In this document: in pieces, positions 56,930 through 64,000 of the stretch
Layout: every line of letters begins with the position of its first letter
Position numbering within the stretch: the first letter of the stretch is position 1
Source of the DNA: Enterobacter sp. RHBSTW-00994
Lineage (GTDB): Bacteria; Pseudomonadota; Gammaproteobacteria; Enterobacterales; Enterobacteriaceae
DNA: 64,000 nucleotides
Assembly: GCF_013782625.1 (NCBI RefSeq)
Contig: NZ_CP056199.1
Coordinates: 2,932,588 to 2,996,587 of the forward strand
Direction: 5' to 3'
The notes under the pieces: model-generated
The model's input: the letters and a program-made list of their open reading frames with translations, nothing else
What the model was told of the DNA's origin: nothing
Databases searched by the model: none
Made by a program: the position numbers and the translations under genes

Positions 56930-57133
56930 TTACAGCGGAAGCTTGTCCTCCCGCATACGACGGACTTCAGCTTCTTCAAAGATATCATGCAGACGGTGGA
57001 GCTGTTCGGCCAGAATGACCAGCAGGAGGTAGTTTGGCCCGGCCTCATCCGGGTTCTCCAGCATAACTTCCGTCAGAACACGGGCACGATCCACCAGTTC
57101 ACGGGCATCGGGTTCAACAGGTTTCAGATTCAT
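56930..57133 (-). CDS. Unknown small island protein
   Basis: A 67-residue acidic, helical protein (MNLKPVEPDARELVDRARVL..., ending REDKLPL). Family not recognised. It lies 12 bp after the 229-residue gene in the same direction, so the two form an operon. GGGGGAAACC precedes the ATG. Confidence 0.7.
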   Translation of the reverse strand: MNLKPVEPDARELVDRARVLTEVMLENPDEAGPNYLLLVILAEQLHRLHDIFEEAEVRRMREDKLPL

Positions 57134-57145
57134 GGTTTCCCCCTT

Positions 57146-57835
57146 TCACTGTGGCCAGTTGCCGCCCCGGATACGGGCGATATCCAGCAGCAGTGACTTC
57201 ATGGCCAGGCTGAGACTGCAGAGTGTGTGGATCACCGGTTCGTCGCGCGTCAGTTCGTCAGGTCTGCGCAGCCACTCATCAAAACAGACATGTATCCGGA
57301 CTAACGTTGTGGCGATATGGTCCATTTCCACCCGCTCCACCGGACGTCCCTGCTGGTGCCAGTCGAAAACGGCGTCTGCAAGCTGGCGCAGATCGTCAAT
57401 GACCGGCCAGAGCCCGCCGGGAATTTGTGGGTGCTCGCCGTCAAAACGCTGTTCCGTCAGACGCAGGGCGAAACTGTAGATCACTGAAGCCAGTAGCTGG
57501 CGGAGGTGGCGCAGTTTACCGGGGGTGTAGTTGTTGCAGTCGGCCAGGGCTGTGACTGTACGGGCCTCCGCGAGAGCGCAGGAGCTGTGGATTTCCAGGG
57601 CAAGACGAAGGGGATATTGGTCGGTACGGGACAGCGGACGGGCGGGAAAACGTTCCTTCCAGTAATCAGATTCGCCGACCCAGTGAAGAATACTGTCATG
57701 GTGCAAAATGCCAGCCGGAGTGGGACCCCGGATATCCAGAAGCTGGATCAGTTCGTCATTATCTGCGCAGGGCTGGGGGATATAGCAGTGGTGATCGAGT
57801 TTTTTTCTGAGTTCAGAGAGCGTAATAACCATCAT
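57146..57835 (-). CDS. Unknown 229-residue island protein
   Basis: A soluble, mostly helical protein rich in His, Trp and Cys (LDHHCYIP, ILHHDSILHWVGESDYW, FDEWLRRPDEL). No family recognised and no membrane segment. First of a two-gene operon with the 67-residue protein. CAGGAGAACACC precedes the two adjacent ATG codons. Its GC content resembles the N-terminal half of the effector-like gene downstream. Confidence 0.72.
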   Translation of the reverse strand: MMVITLSELRKKLDHHCYIPQPCADNDELIQLLDIRGPTPAGILHHDSILHWVGESDYWKERFPARPLSRTDQYPLRLALEIHSSCALAEARTVTALADCNNYTPGKLRHLRQLLASVIYSFALRLTEQRFDGEHPQIPGGLWPVIDDLRQLADAVFDWHQQGRPVERVEMDHIATTLVRIHVCFDEWLRRPDELTRDEPVIHTLCSLSLAMKSLLLDIARIRGGNWPQ

Positions 57836-58707
57836 GGTGGTGTTCTCCTGGTAAAAGGGAGTATTGCCACCTGAGTTCTCACGCTCACTGGTGGCAGCCC
57901 AGACAGGGGTGAGAAACCGGCTTACCAGACACCGGCCAGCCCGGAGGCTGCCCTGCCTGAGCCGCCATTGATAACCGCCAGCAACTCTCCACCAACAAAG
58001 AGTGCTGTATCAACAGATGCTCAGGACAATAACTGCGTATAACGCTGTTATTGTCTGGTAATTGCCCGGGTTCTCACGCCCGGCAGCCCCTTCGGGACTG
58101 CTCGGGTATTGTAGTTCATTCTGACCCGGCAGAAAAGCGGCATCCGGCACATGAGCGAGTAACGCAAAGAGAAGCCTGCCTGAGGTGGCGTATGTAATAA
58201 AAATACATACGCCACCTCAGGCAGGGGCGGAAACATCCTGGCGGTAACGTGGCAGGACTGGTAAACTATCCAGAATTGATTCCTGATGCAGTCTGAGCAC
58301 GTAATGCTGCATCAGCCCTGCCTTTTGGTCTTTAGCCCTGTAGTCTTTTCGGGCTAGGCCGTTACCTTTATGACCATTACCCTTAGCCTTTTGGCCCTTT
58401 CCCGTTTAACAAACCTCAGGCAACTCTTCCTGGTCGGAAAGAAAACGCTCTTTCCAAAAATGCCCTTTCCCCACAGGGATACACAATATGACTTACACCC
58501 GGAATATAAATCAGATATTTTTACCCGTTAAATTTACAGGCTGTCTTACTGTTTCACTATGACAGATAGGTGCTGTCGCGTGTCATCTAGGTATCAGGAA
58601 CAATCAAACGTTCAGTAACATATTATAACATATGGGAAATTTTGGTTAAGCGGTGACCAGATGTATGATGAAGTACCATTCGCCCATGTAAACTAAAGGG
58701 ATTAGCT
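57836..58707. other. Non-coding stretch before the effector-like gene
   Basis: About 870 bp with no supportable gene. It holds a perfect 22-bp inverted repeat (58175-58225), a 9-bp repeat pair (58025-58033 and 58047-58055) and, at 58320-58410, a pyrimidine-rich run with recurring CCTTTTGG and TTAGCC words. AAAGGGA lies at the end, before the effector ATG. Confidence 0.55.
58175..58225. repeat. 22-bp perfect inverted repeat
   Basis: Arms 58175-58196 and 58204-58225 are exact complements around an AATAAAA loop. No T tract follows in either direction. It is the strongest hairpin in the window and lies 480 bp before the effector-like gene. Confidence 0.85.
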
Positions 58708-60948
58708 ATGTCGAAGACGGAAAACGGCCCGCAGTTCCCGGCCATCCGCTGGCCGGTACCGAAAAATAACCGGGGCGGGGAGTTCAGTAACCTGGAGGAG
58801 ATGCTGGCGCATCTGGAGGGTGAAGCTACCGGGCACTGGCTGATTGGCCGTAATGGTATGTGGCACGGTGGTATTCACATCACCGACACCACCACCCCGT
58901 GGTGTGCGCTCAGCGGGCAGGCGATGAATGAAGCGGTGGATTTTCCGGTGCCGTTTAAGGGAGAGCAGGCCGTGCGGTGCATGGCGGACGGTGAGGTGGT
59001 GGCGTACCGGATTAACCGGGATTACCTCAGCGTGCCGTGGTACTGGGGGGATTTACGCTACTCCGGGTCTTTTGTGCTTATTCGCCATCGTGTTCAGCCA
59101 GGGAAAACGGCAGAGAGTGGGCTGACCTTTCACACCCTGTATATGCACCTTGCTCCCTGGCTGGCCTACCCGGAGCAGGACTGCACGGCGTTCAAAGTTG
59201 CAGACGGCCAGCACCTGAATGCGTATGTGGATGAGTCCCGGCAGTGGGGGGCGGCAGAGCTGCCGTCCGGCACGCGGGTGACATGGGATAAAGCGGTCAG
59301 CGCCGACACGATGACCGGGAGCAACGGGCGGCAGTATGCGCACGTCACGCTGGAAGAGCCGCTCACGGGCAGCATGAGCCTGAAAACCGGCGACCGTGTG
59401 TGGACTGTGTGTGATAAGGGTAATCTGGTTCCGGCCCGCGACAGCGCCACCCGTCCGGCGTGGTGGTCGCCGTTCCTGCCACCGTCACGGGAAACCGTGC
59501 AGTTTGATACGGTCGTATGCCCGACACCTTACCCGATTAAGGCCGGAGACCCGGTGGGGCATCTGGGCTGGTTTCAGGTGCCCAGTGAAGACGGGCATGA
59601 AAAACGCTATCAGGCGCATATCGAATGCCTGACGACGGACGATTTGCCGCTCTTCCTGAGCAACCCGGAAGGTGTGGGGAGCGACACACCCGCCTTTGCC
59701 CGCTGTCCGAAGGGGATACCGGTGTACCTGCAATTCAGCGGCGGAGAAATACAGAAGGGGCTGGTAACCACGACGAGCGAAGCGGTGATGGCGCTGTCCG
59801 GGCAGGCGGTGACGGACAAAGAGGGTAATCGTTACTGGCCGGGCGGGTCGTCGCGCGGGCTGCTGGCGGATTCGGATGTTCAGCTGCTGTCCCGGTATGA
59901 CCTGGCCGGCCGCGGTTTTGAGACGACAGAAGACAGCCCGGCGAGTTTTGACCATCTCGACGGGAAGACGCAGCCGAAAGGGCTGGTGAAGACGATTTTT
60001 GAACGGTTTTTCAGCGTGGCGGACAATGACGGGAAGCCCTGGAGCAAAGGGGATGCGTTCAACTACCGGCAGTTGCTGGACAAGATTGACGACGCGAAAT
60101 CCCCCCGTTATAACCCGGAACAGTACCGGCGTGCGGTGCAGAACCCGTCAATGCGTGACCATCTGTACCGATTGTGCGTGAAGCACCCCAGTGACTGGTA
60201 TTACTCGTCGGAAGCGCCGGTGTGGAAAACATTCTTTACGCCGCAGTTGAAAAAAGAAGCGCCGGAATGGTACGCCTACAGCGAGAAATTCCTGACAGAC
60301 ACGCGCTGGATGCACCGTGTGGCGGGGATGGTGGAGAATCCGTGGCATATGCACCCACTCGTCTTTCTGGATGCTATAAGTGTTGAAAAAGATCGATGCA
60401 AAGAATTATTTAGGAAAATATCGGGCGTCATCCTTCGTCATGAAGGTGGATATGTTAATGATCCCGATGATAAAGGCGGCGAAACAAACATGGGGATCAC
60501 TATAGGGACATGGAATCGTTTTTCTATGGAAGATCTTGGAATACCTGCATCATCCGACACTCTGAAAGCCATGACGAAAGAGCAAGCTGAAATTATATAT
60601 TATAATAATTTCTGGGAACCAAAAGGTTTTTGTAAACTAGAAAACACAAAAGTGGCTCTAATGATATATGACTGGACAGTGACCTCTCGCTGGGCTGTCA
60701 GAGAAGTTCGTTCATTATTGCACAATGAGTATGATACAAAACTGTCCATATCCAATATAATGGATGCTGATATGATACATTGTATTAATGCTATTGAGCA
60801 GCAGGATGCGTTCCTTAACAAATTAGCTCAATATAGGAAAGAGTATTATAGGTCATTAACCATGACCAATGGTCAACAAAACAACCAGATTAAATACCTT
60901 AAAGGTTGGCAGGGTCGGGTTGATGATTGTTTGAGGGTTACAGTATGA
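58708..60948 (+). CDS. Polymorphic effector-like protein: M23-like scaffold plus GH108 muramidase
   Basis: A 746-residue protein. Residues about 45-330 have LytM/M23-like motifs, but the expected HxGID site reads WHGGIHITD (His53, His57) and the later site reads QAHIEC, so the peptidase is probably inactive. The middle has no recognised domain. From about residue 552 a GH108 lysozyme-like domain follows: RHEGGYVNDPDDKGGETN with catalytic Glu579, then a PG-binding tail (NNFWEPKGFC). Codon use changes sharply at about 60365 from GC-rich to AT-rich, at the domain border. This modular swap, and the secreted gene overlapping its stop, resembles type VI or similar antibacterial effectors. No secretion system is in the window. 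Confidence 0.78.
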   Translation: MSKTENGPQFPAIRWPVPKNNRGGEFSNLEEMLAHLEGEATGHWLIGRNGMWHGGIHITDTTTPWCALSGQAMNEAVDFPVPFKGEQAVRCMADGEVVAYRINRDYLSVPWYWGDLRYSGSFVLIRHRVQPGKTAESGLTFHTLYMHLAPWLAYPEQDCTAFKVADGQHLNAYVDESRQWGAAELPSGTRVTWDKAVSADTMTGSNGRQYAHVTLEEPLTGSMSLKTGDRVWTVCDKGNLVPARDSATRPAWWSPFLPPSRETVQFDTVVCPTPYPIKAGDPVGHLGWFQVPSEDGHEKRYQAHIECLTTDDLPLFLSNPEGVGSDTPAFARCPKGIPVYLQFSGGEIQKGLVTTTSEAVMALSGQAVTDKEGNRYWPGGSSRGLLADSDVQLLSRYDLAGRGFETTEDSPASFDHLDGKTQPKGLVKTIFERFFSVADNDGKPWSKGDAFNYRQLLDKIDDAKSPRYNPEQYRRAVQNPSMRDHLYRLCVKHPSDWYYSSEAPVWKTFFTPQLKKEAPEWYAYSEKFLTDTRWMHRVAGMVENPWHMHPLVFLDAISVEKDRCKELFRKISGVILRHEGGYVNDPDDKGGETNMGITIGTWNRFSMEDLGIPASSDTLKAMTKEQAEIIYYNNFWEPKGFCKLENTKVALMIYDWTVTSRWAVREVRSLLHNEYDTKLSISNIMDADMIHCINAIEQQDAFLNKLAQYRKEYYRSLTMTNGQQNNQIKYLKGWQGRVDDCLRVTV

Positions 60949-61322
60949 AGTATATATGCATGGCGTTATTATTGTTTTGTACTAATTCTTTTTCCCAGGA
61001 TCTCACTGGGTGTTGGAAAAATGAAGGTAATTCATTTATGTATGATCTTATCCTTCATGAGGATAATGGAAAATTGTCAGGGACTTATTGTTTTATCAAT
61101 GCGAATGGAAATAGGATTGATTGCGATAAAAACAATTCAATAGTTGATGGTTCCATTGATAATGGATTTGGAATAATATCGTTTGGCGGAAGTGGCGAAG
61201 GTAAATTAATTTATAATTATAATTATTTAACATTGAAAATGATAGACTCTACACCTTTCGACGATTTCAATATGCATATCCCTGAGGAAGTAAAATTTTC
61301 GAGGGCGAATGAATGTAAATAG
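60945..61322 (+). CDS. Putative periplasmic immunity protein
   Basis: A 125-residue protein with signal peptide about 1-18 (MKYICMALLLFCTNSFSQ) and a mature beta-rich, Cys-containing domain (GCWKNEGNSF, LSGTYCFINANG). Its ATG overlaps the effector stop as ATGA, so translation is coupled. A periplasmic location is where a peptidoglycan-cleaving toxin would act. No homologue is known to me; immunity function is inferred from position, export and shared AT-rich composition. Confidence 0.72.
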   Translation: MKYICMALLLFCTNSFSQDLTGCWKNEGNSFMYDLILHEDNGKLSGTYCFINANGNRIDCDKNNSIVDGSIDNGFGIISFGGSGEGKLIYNYNYLTLKMIDSTPFDDFNMHIPEEVKFSRANECK

Positions 61323-61595
61323 CGAAACCAGTAGGAAAACCTTTAGAAAGAAACTCGAGATCTTATTGCTTAAGCCTGTCAGTAATTCTGTGTAACTGCC
61401 ACCGCATTAAAGGTGATCGCTCAGGCGATCACCTAACTCGATTCCAGGCTACGTATTTCAGGCTGTTACGTACCAAAAGACGAAGATCTCTGATTTAACA
61501 CTGCATTGATTTTGGGCCAAGGTCAAAAACGATAGTATTCAGCTTTTTGTTGGAAATAAATCTGGGGCAATTCATGAATCAATAGTATTTTTCTG

Positions 61596-62858
61596 TTACG
61601 AGACTTCTTTTAGGTCGCCAGCATACTGATAAGGCGACATATAGCGTTCGGTGTTTGCATCCAGATAATCCGCCCACCACTGCATCATAGCGATCCGTTC
61701 CTCCAGATATTCAGCCTTATGAATATAGGCGGCACGCACGCTGTTCCTTTCCTGATGGCTCATTTGCTTTTCAATCGCTTCTTTGCTCCACAGCCCCGAC
61801 TCACTCAGCGCGCTGCACGCCATCGCCCGAAAGCCGTGACCGCAGATCTCTTTTTGGGTGTTGTAGCCCATCACACGCAATGCTTTGTTGATGGTGTTGT
61901 CGCTCATGCATTTATCCTGATCGTATTCGCCGGGGAAAATAAACGCCAGATGCCCGGAGAGCGCTTCAGTCTGCTTCAGGATCGCCATTGCCTGATCGGA
62001 CAGCGGGACGATGTGCTGCGTTTTCATTTTGGTGCCACGGTGAGAGAAACGCACGTTTTCGATCTGCTCCCGTTCTTCCGGGATTATCCAGAGCTTCTGC
62101 TGCCAGTCGATTTCACTCCAGCGGGCAAAGCGCAGTTCGCTGGAGCGCACGAAAAAGAGCAGCGACAGCTTAAGCGCATACTGTGTCAGCAGCCTGCCGG
62201 AGTAGTTATCCGTCCGGGATAACAGTTCAGGCAGTTTCTCAAGCGGCAGGGCCGGGTAATGCTGTGTTTCCGGCGGCGTAAATTCACCGTCCAGATCCAG
62301 AGCGGGGTTTGATTTGATTAACTGCTTTTTCACCGCATAGCGCATGATTTCCGTAACGTAGTTTTTCAGTCGCGCGGTGACCTCCATAAAGCCTTTGTTC
62401 TCCACCTTACGCAGGGTAAACAGCAGATCTTCCGTGACGATTTGATCTATGTATCTGTCCCCGATATCCGGAAAGACATACATTTCCAGCCTGCGCTGGA
62501 TGGTCGTCGCATAATGTGCAGACCAGCGGCGGTGATCGGCATGCCAGTTCATGGCGATCTGGCGGAATGTCTGTCCGTTTTTCTTTTTCTGCTGTGCGAT
62601 TTTTTTGTCAACGGCGGGATCGACCCCTGCACGCATTTTAATACGCGCCGAATCGCGGAGCTGGCGTGCCGTAAGCAGGGAAACATCCGGGTAAGGACCA
62701 AAGGCCAGCTTCTTCTCTTTCCCGTCAATGCGGTACTTCATATACCAGAGTTTTGAGCCGTTGGGTTTGATCAGCAGGTACAGTCCGGCACTGTCGCCGA
62801 GTTTGAAGGGGTTGTCAGTGGGTCTGAGCTTGCGGATAGCGGTATCAGTGAGTGCCAT
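61596..62858 (-). CDS. P4-type tyrosine integrase
   Basis: A 420-residue integrase with the N-terminal DUF4102 arm-binding domain (LTDTAIRKLRPTDNPFKLGD), a central SAM-like domain and a catalytic domain with the Arg in FVRSSELRFARW, HGFRAMA (HxxR), MSHQERN and nucleophile Tyr in AAYIHKAEYLEER. It drives insertion into and excision from the adjoining tRNA-Asn. It lies 165 bp from the tRNA, the usual layout. The 270 bp between it and the immunity-like gene hold nothing I can identify. Confidence 0.96.
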   Translation of the reverse strand: MALTDTAIRKLRPTDNPFKLGDSAGLYLLIKPNGSKLWYMKYRIDGKEKKLAFGPYPDVSLLTARQLRDSARIKMRAGVDPAVDKKIAQQKKKNGQTFRQIAMNWHADHRRWSAHYATTIQRRLEMYVFPDIGDRYIDQIVTEDLLFTLRKVENKGFMEVTARLKNYVTEIMRYAVKKQLIKSNPALDLDGEFTPPETQHYPALPLEKLPELLSRTDNYSGRLLTQYALKLSLLFFVRSSELRFARWSEIDWQQKLWIIPEEREQIENVRFSHRGTKMKTQHIVPLSDQAMAILKQTEALSGHLAFIFPGEYDQDKCMSDNTINKALRVMGYNTQKEICGHGFRAMACSALSESGLWSKEAIEKQMSHQERNSVRAAYIHKAEYLEERIAMMQWWADYLDANTERYMSPYQYAGDLKEVS

Positions 62859-63022
62859 AGCGGGGGCTCCATTCGTTCAACGAACCGTGAGGCCCCCGAT
62901 TAAGCCCCCAAAAATTACAGATGTCAAGAAACCCGGCAATCCTTACCAGGACAACCGGGTCAATCTAACTGCTTGTTTTTATAACATATTAAGACTCACT
63001 GAGACGTCTTAATACTAAAATA

Positions 63023-63039
63023 TGGCTCCTCTGACTGGA
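63023..63039 (-). repeat. Island attachment repeat (right), inside tRNA-Asn
   Basis: Exact second copy of the 17-bp TGGCTCCTCTGACTGGA core. It forms the 3' end of the functional tRNA, which the island regenerated on insertion. Confidence 0.9.
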
Positions 63040-63098
63040 CTCGAACCAGTGACATACGGATTAACAGTCCGCCGTTCTACCGACTGAACTACAGAGGA
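63023..63098 (-). tRNA. tRNA-Asn (anticodon GTT), copy 2
   Basis: All 76 bases are identical to the copy at 26133-26208 but on the opposite strand. Anticodon GTT and encoded CCA are intact. It corresponds in position to the asn tRNA beside E. coli yeeO. Its 3' end comes from the integrated island, and its former terminator is now at 53896-53923. Confidence 0.98.
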
Positions 63099-63178
63099 AT
63101 CGTGTGAACGGGGCGCATATTATCGATGCTACCCCGTGATGTCAAAGGCAGAATGCAGAATTCTGATCGTTTGCCGAT

Positions 63179-64000
63179 TTATTCTCCATTTCGGCCATTT
63201 GGTACGCATTCTGCGGTTCCTGATTCAGCAATCCCCGATTTCTTGCGGGGATATTTCCACAGCCAGCGGCCACTCACCATACGCCAGTAGAACAGCACAC
63301 CGCGAACTGCCCAGTCGAGGAACATACCCAGCCAGACGCCGACGACGCCCATCCCAAGCATAATTCCCAGCGTATAGCCTGCCACCACGCGACAACCCCA
63401 CATGCCCAGCATCGACACCCACATCGCAAACCGGGCGTCACGTGCGCCCTTCAACCCGGCAGGAAGAACCCACGATGCCGCCCAAATCGGCATAAACAGG
63501 GCATTCAGCCAGATCAGTATCTTGACCACCTCTTTTACGTCGTCTTCGTGTGTATAGAAGGAGGCCATCAGCCCGGCAAAGGGCGCAGTCCCCCAGGCTA
63601 TCGCCGTCAACCCTATCGTCGACAGCCAAAATACATGGCGCAACTGGCGTTCTGCCTGGCCTATCTGTCCTTTTCCAAGCCGTTTGCCTGTGATAATCGT
63701 CGACGCAGACCCCAGGGCGTTCCCCGGAAGGTTGATGAGCGATGCAATGGAAAAGGCGATAAAGTTACCGGCGATGACATCCGTCCCCATTCCTGCAACG
63801 AACATTTGCGTGAGAAGCTTCCCACCGTTAAACAGCACGGACTCGATGCTGGCCGGGATCCCAATCCCCATCACTTCCCAGATAATGGCGAAATTGAGTG
63901 GCCGGAAAAAGCTCCTGAAGGTAATGCGCAATGCCGGGTTAAAACCCGCCATCAACACCCCAACAATAGCGAACGCACCGATATAGCGGGAGATTGTCAG
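63179..64000 (-). CDS. yeeO: MATE family exporter YeeO (C-terminal part)
   Basis: The C-terminal 273 residues of a multidrug and toxic compound extrusion protein. The frame is open to the right edge, so the start lies outside the window. Segments FAIIWEVMGIGIPASIESVLFN, NLPGNALGSASTIITG and YWRMVSGRWLWKYPR (each in outline) match E. coli YeeO, which exports FMN/FAD and dipeptides. About six membrane helices remain visible. Confidence 0.96.
   Translation of the reverse strand: MTISRYIGAFAIVGVLMAGFNPALRITFRSFFRPLNFAIIWEVMGIGIPASIESVLFNGGKLLTQMFVAGMGTDVIAGNFIAFSIASLINLPGNALGSASTIITGKRLGKGQIGQAERQLRHVFWLSTIGLTAIAWGTAPFAGLMASFYTHEDDVKEVVKILIWLNALFMPIWAASWVLPAGLKGARDARFAMWVSMLGMWGCRVVAGYTLGIMLGMGVVGVWLGMFLDWAVRGVLFYWRMVSGRWLWKYPRKKSGIAESGTAECVPNGRNGE

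Larger units (their letters stand above)
53930..63039. mobile_element. 9.1-kb genomic island in tRNA-Asn
   Basis: Bounded by the 17-bp direct repeats at 53930-53946 and 63023-63039, with a P4-type integrase gene adjoining the intact tRNA. Contents from left: an unassigned stretch, an IS3-family element, a truncated second integrase-like gene, two unknown minus-strand genes, non-coding DNA with strong palindromes, an effector/immunity-like pair and the integrase. No replication or conjugation genes are seen, so it moves only with integrase help or is a passenger. Confidence 0.88.

Noticed and set aside
58048..58236. 62-codon minus-strand open frame
   Set aside because: Begins within one arm of the 22-bp inverted repeat and has no ribosome site or family features.
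58320..58410. Repeated CCTTTTGG/TTAGCC words, considered as iterons or a CRISPR-like array
   Set aside because: Units are unequal, short and without spacers of constant length; no CRISPR array exists in the window.

Overview
The window is chromosomal DNA of an enterobacterium (family Enterobacteriaceae). Gene order from the fliNOPQR flagellar export genes through rcsA, dsrB, DsrA sRNA, mpgP, dgcQ, yodC, yedI, yedA, vsr, dcm, yedJ, drpB and a YedS/OmpS1-type porin is that of the E. coli/Salmonella backbone. The tRNA-Ser, mtfA, tRNA-Asn, shiA, amn and yeeO landmarks lie in the same neighbourhood there too. A butanediol operon (budABC) and a soluble NADH:fumarate reductase locus point to the Enterobacter/Lelliottia/Klebsiella side of the family; the genus is inferred, not proven.

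Layout. 1-13.8 kb: flagellar export apparatus, capsule regulator RcsA, sRNA DsrA, a diguanylate cyclase, Dcm methylase with Vsr repair, small stress and envelope genes, and a porin. 13.8-24.9 kb: a C4-dicarboxylate respiration locus with a DcuSR-type two-component system, ApbE flavin transferase, a three-domain fumarate reductase, a DASS carboxylate transporter and a class I fumarase. It carries a perfect FNR palindrome and works as fumarate/malate uptake, interconversion and reduction with NADH. 25.0-27.2 kb: tRNA-Ser(CGA), mtfA, tRNA-Asn and erfK.

27.3-34.8 kb: a LysR gene converging on a six-gene, translationally coupled minus-strand operon. It encodes a Bcr/CflA transporter, a DRE-TIM aldolase, an alpha/beta-hydrolase relative lacking its catalytic residues, a decarboxylating dehydrogenase fused to a CinA N-domain, an RraA-like protein and a DUF6282-like hydrolase. 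I recognise no named pathway; this is the best candidate for an undescribed system. 35.1-38.4 kb: budABC. 38.6-42.6 kb: the operon of the bacterial proteasome homologue Anbu. 42.7-49 kb: AraC and SDR genes, several uncharacterised small genes, and shiA. 49.0-50.5 kb: wreckage of an iron-uptake operon (frameshifted fecI, truncated fecR, permease tail) behind a Fur-like box. 50.6-53.8 kb: amn and an aminopeptidase P homologue.

53.93-63.04 kb: a 9.1-kb genomic island in a tRNA-Asn gene, bounded by 17-bp direct repeats, with a P4-type integrase beside the intact tRNA. It carries a complete IS3-family element with a CAT target duplication, a truncated second integrase-like gene, two unknown genes, several perfect hairpins, and a cargo pair that looks like a peptidoglycan-cleaving (GH108) polymorphic effector with a periplasmic immunity protein. 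The window ends inside yeeO.
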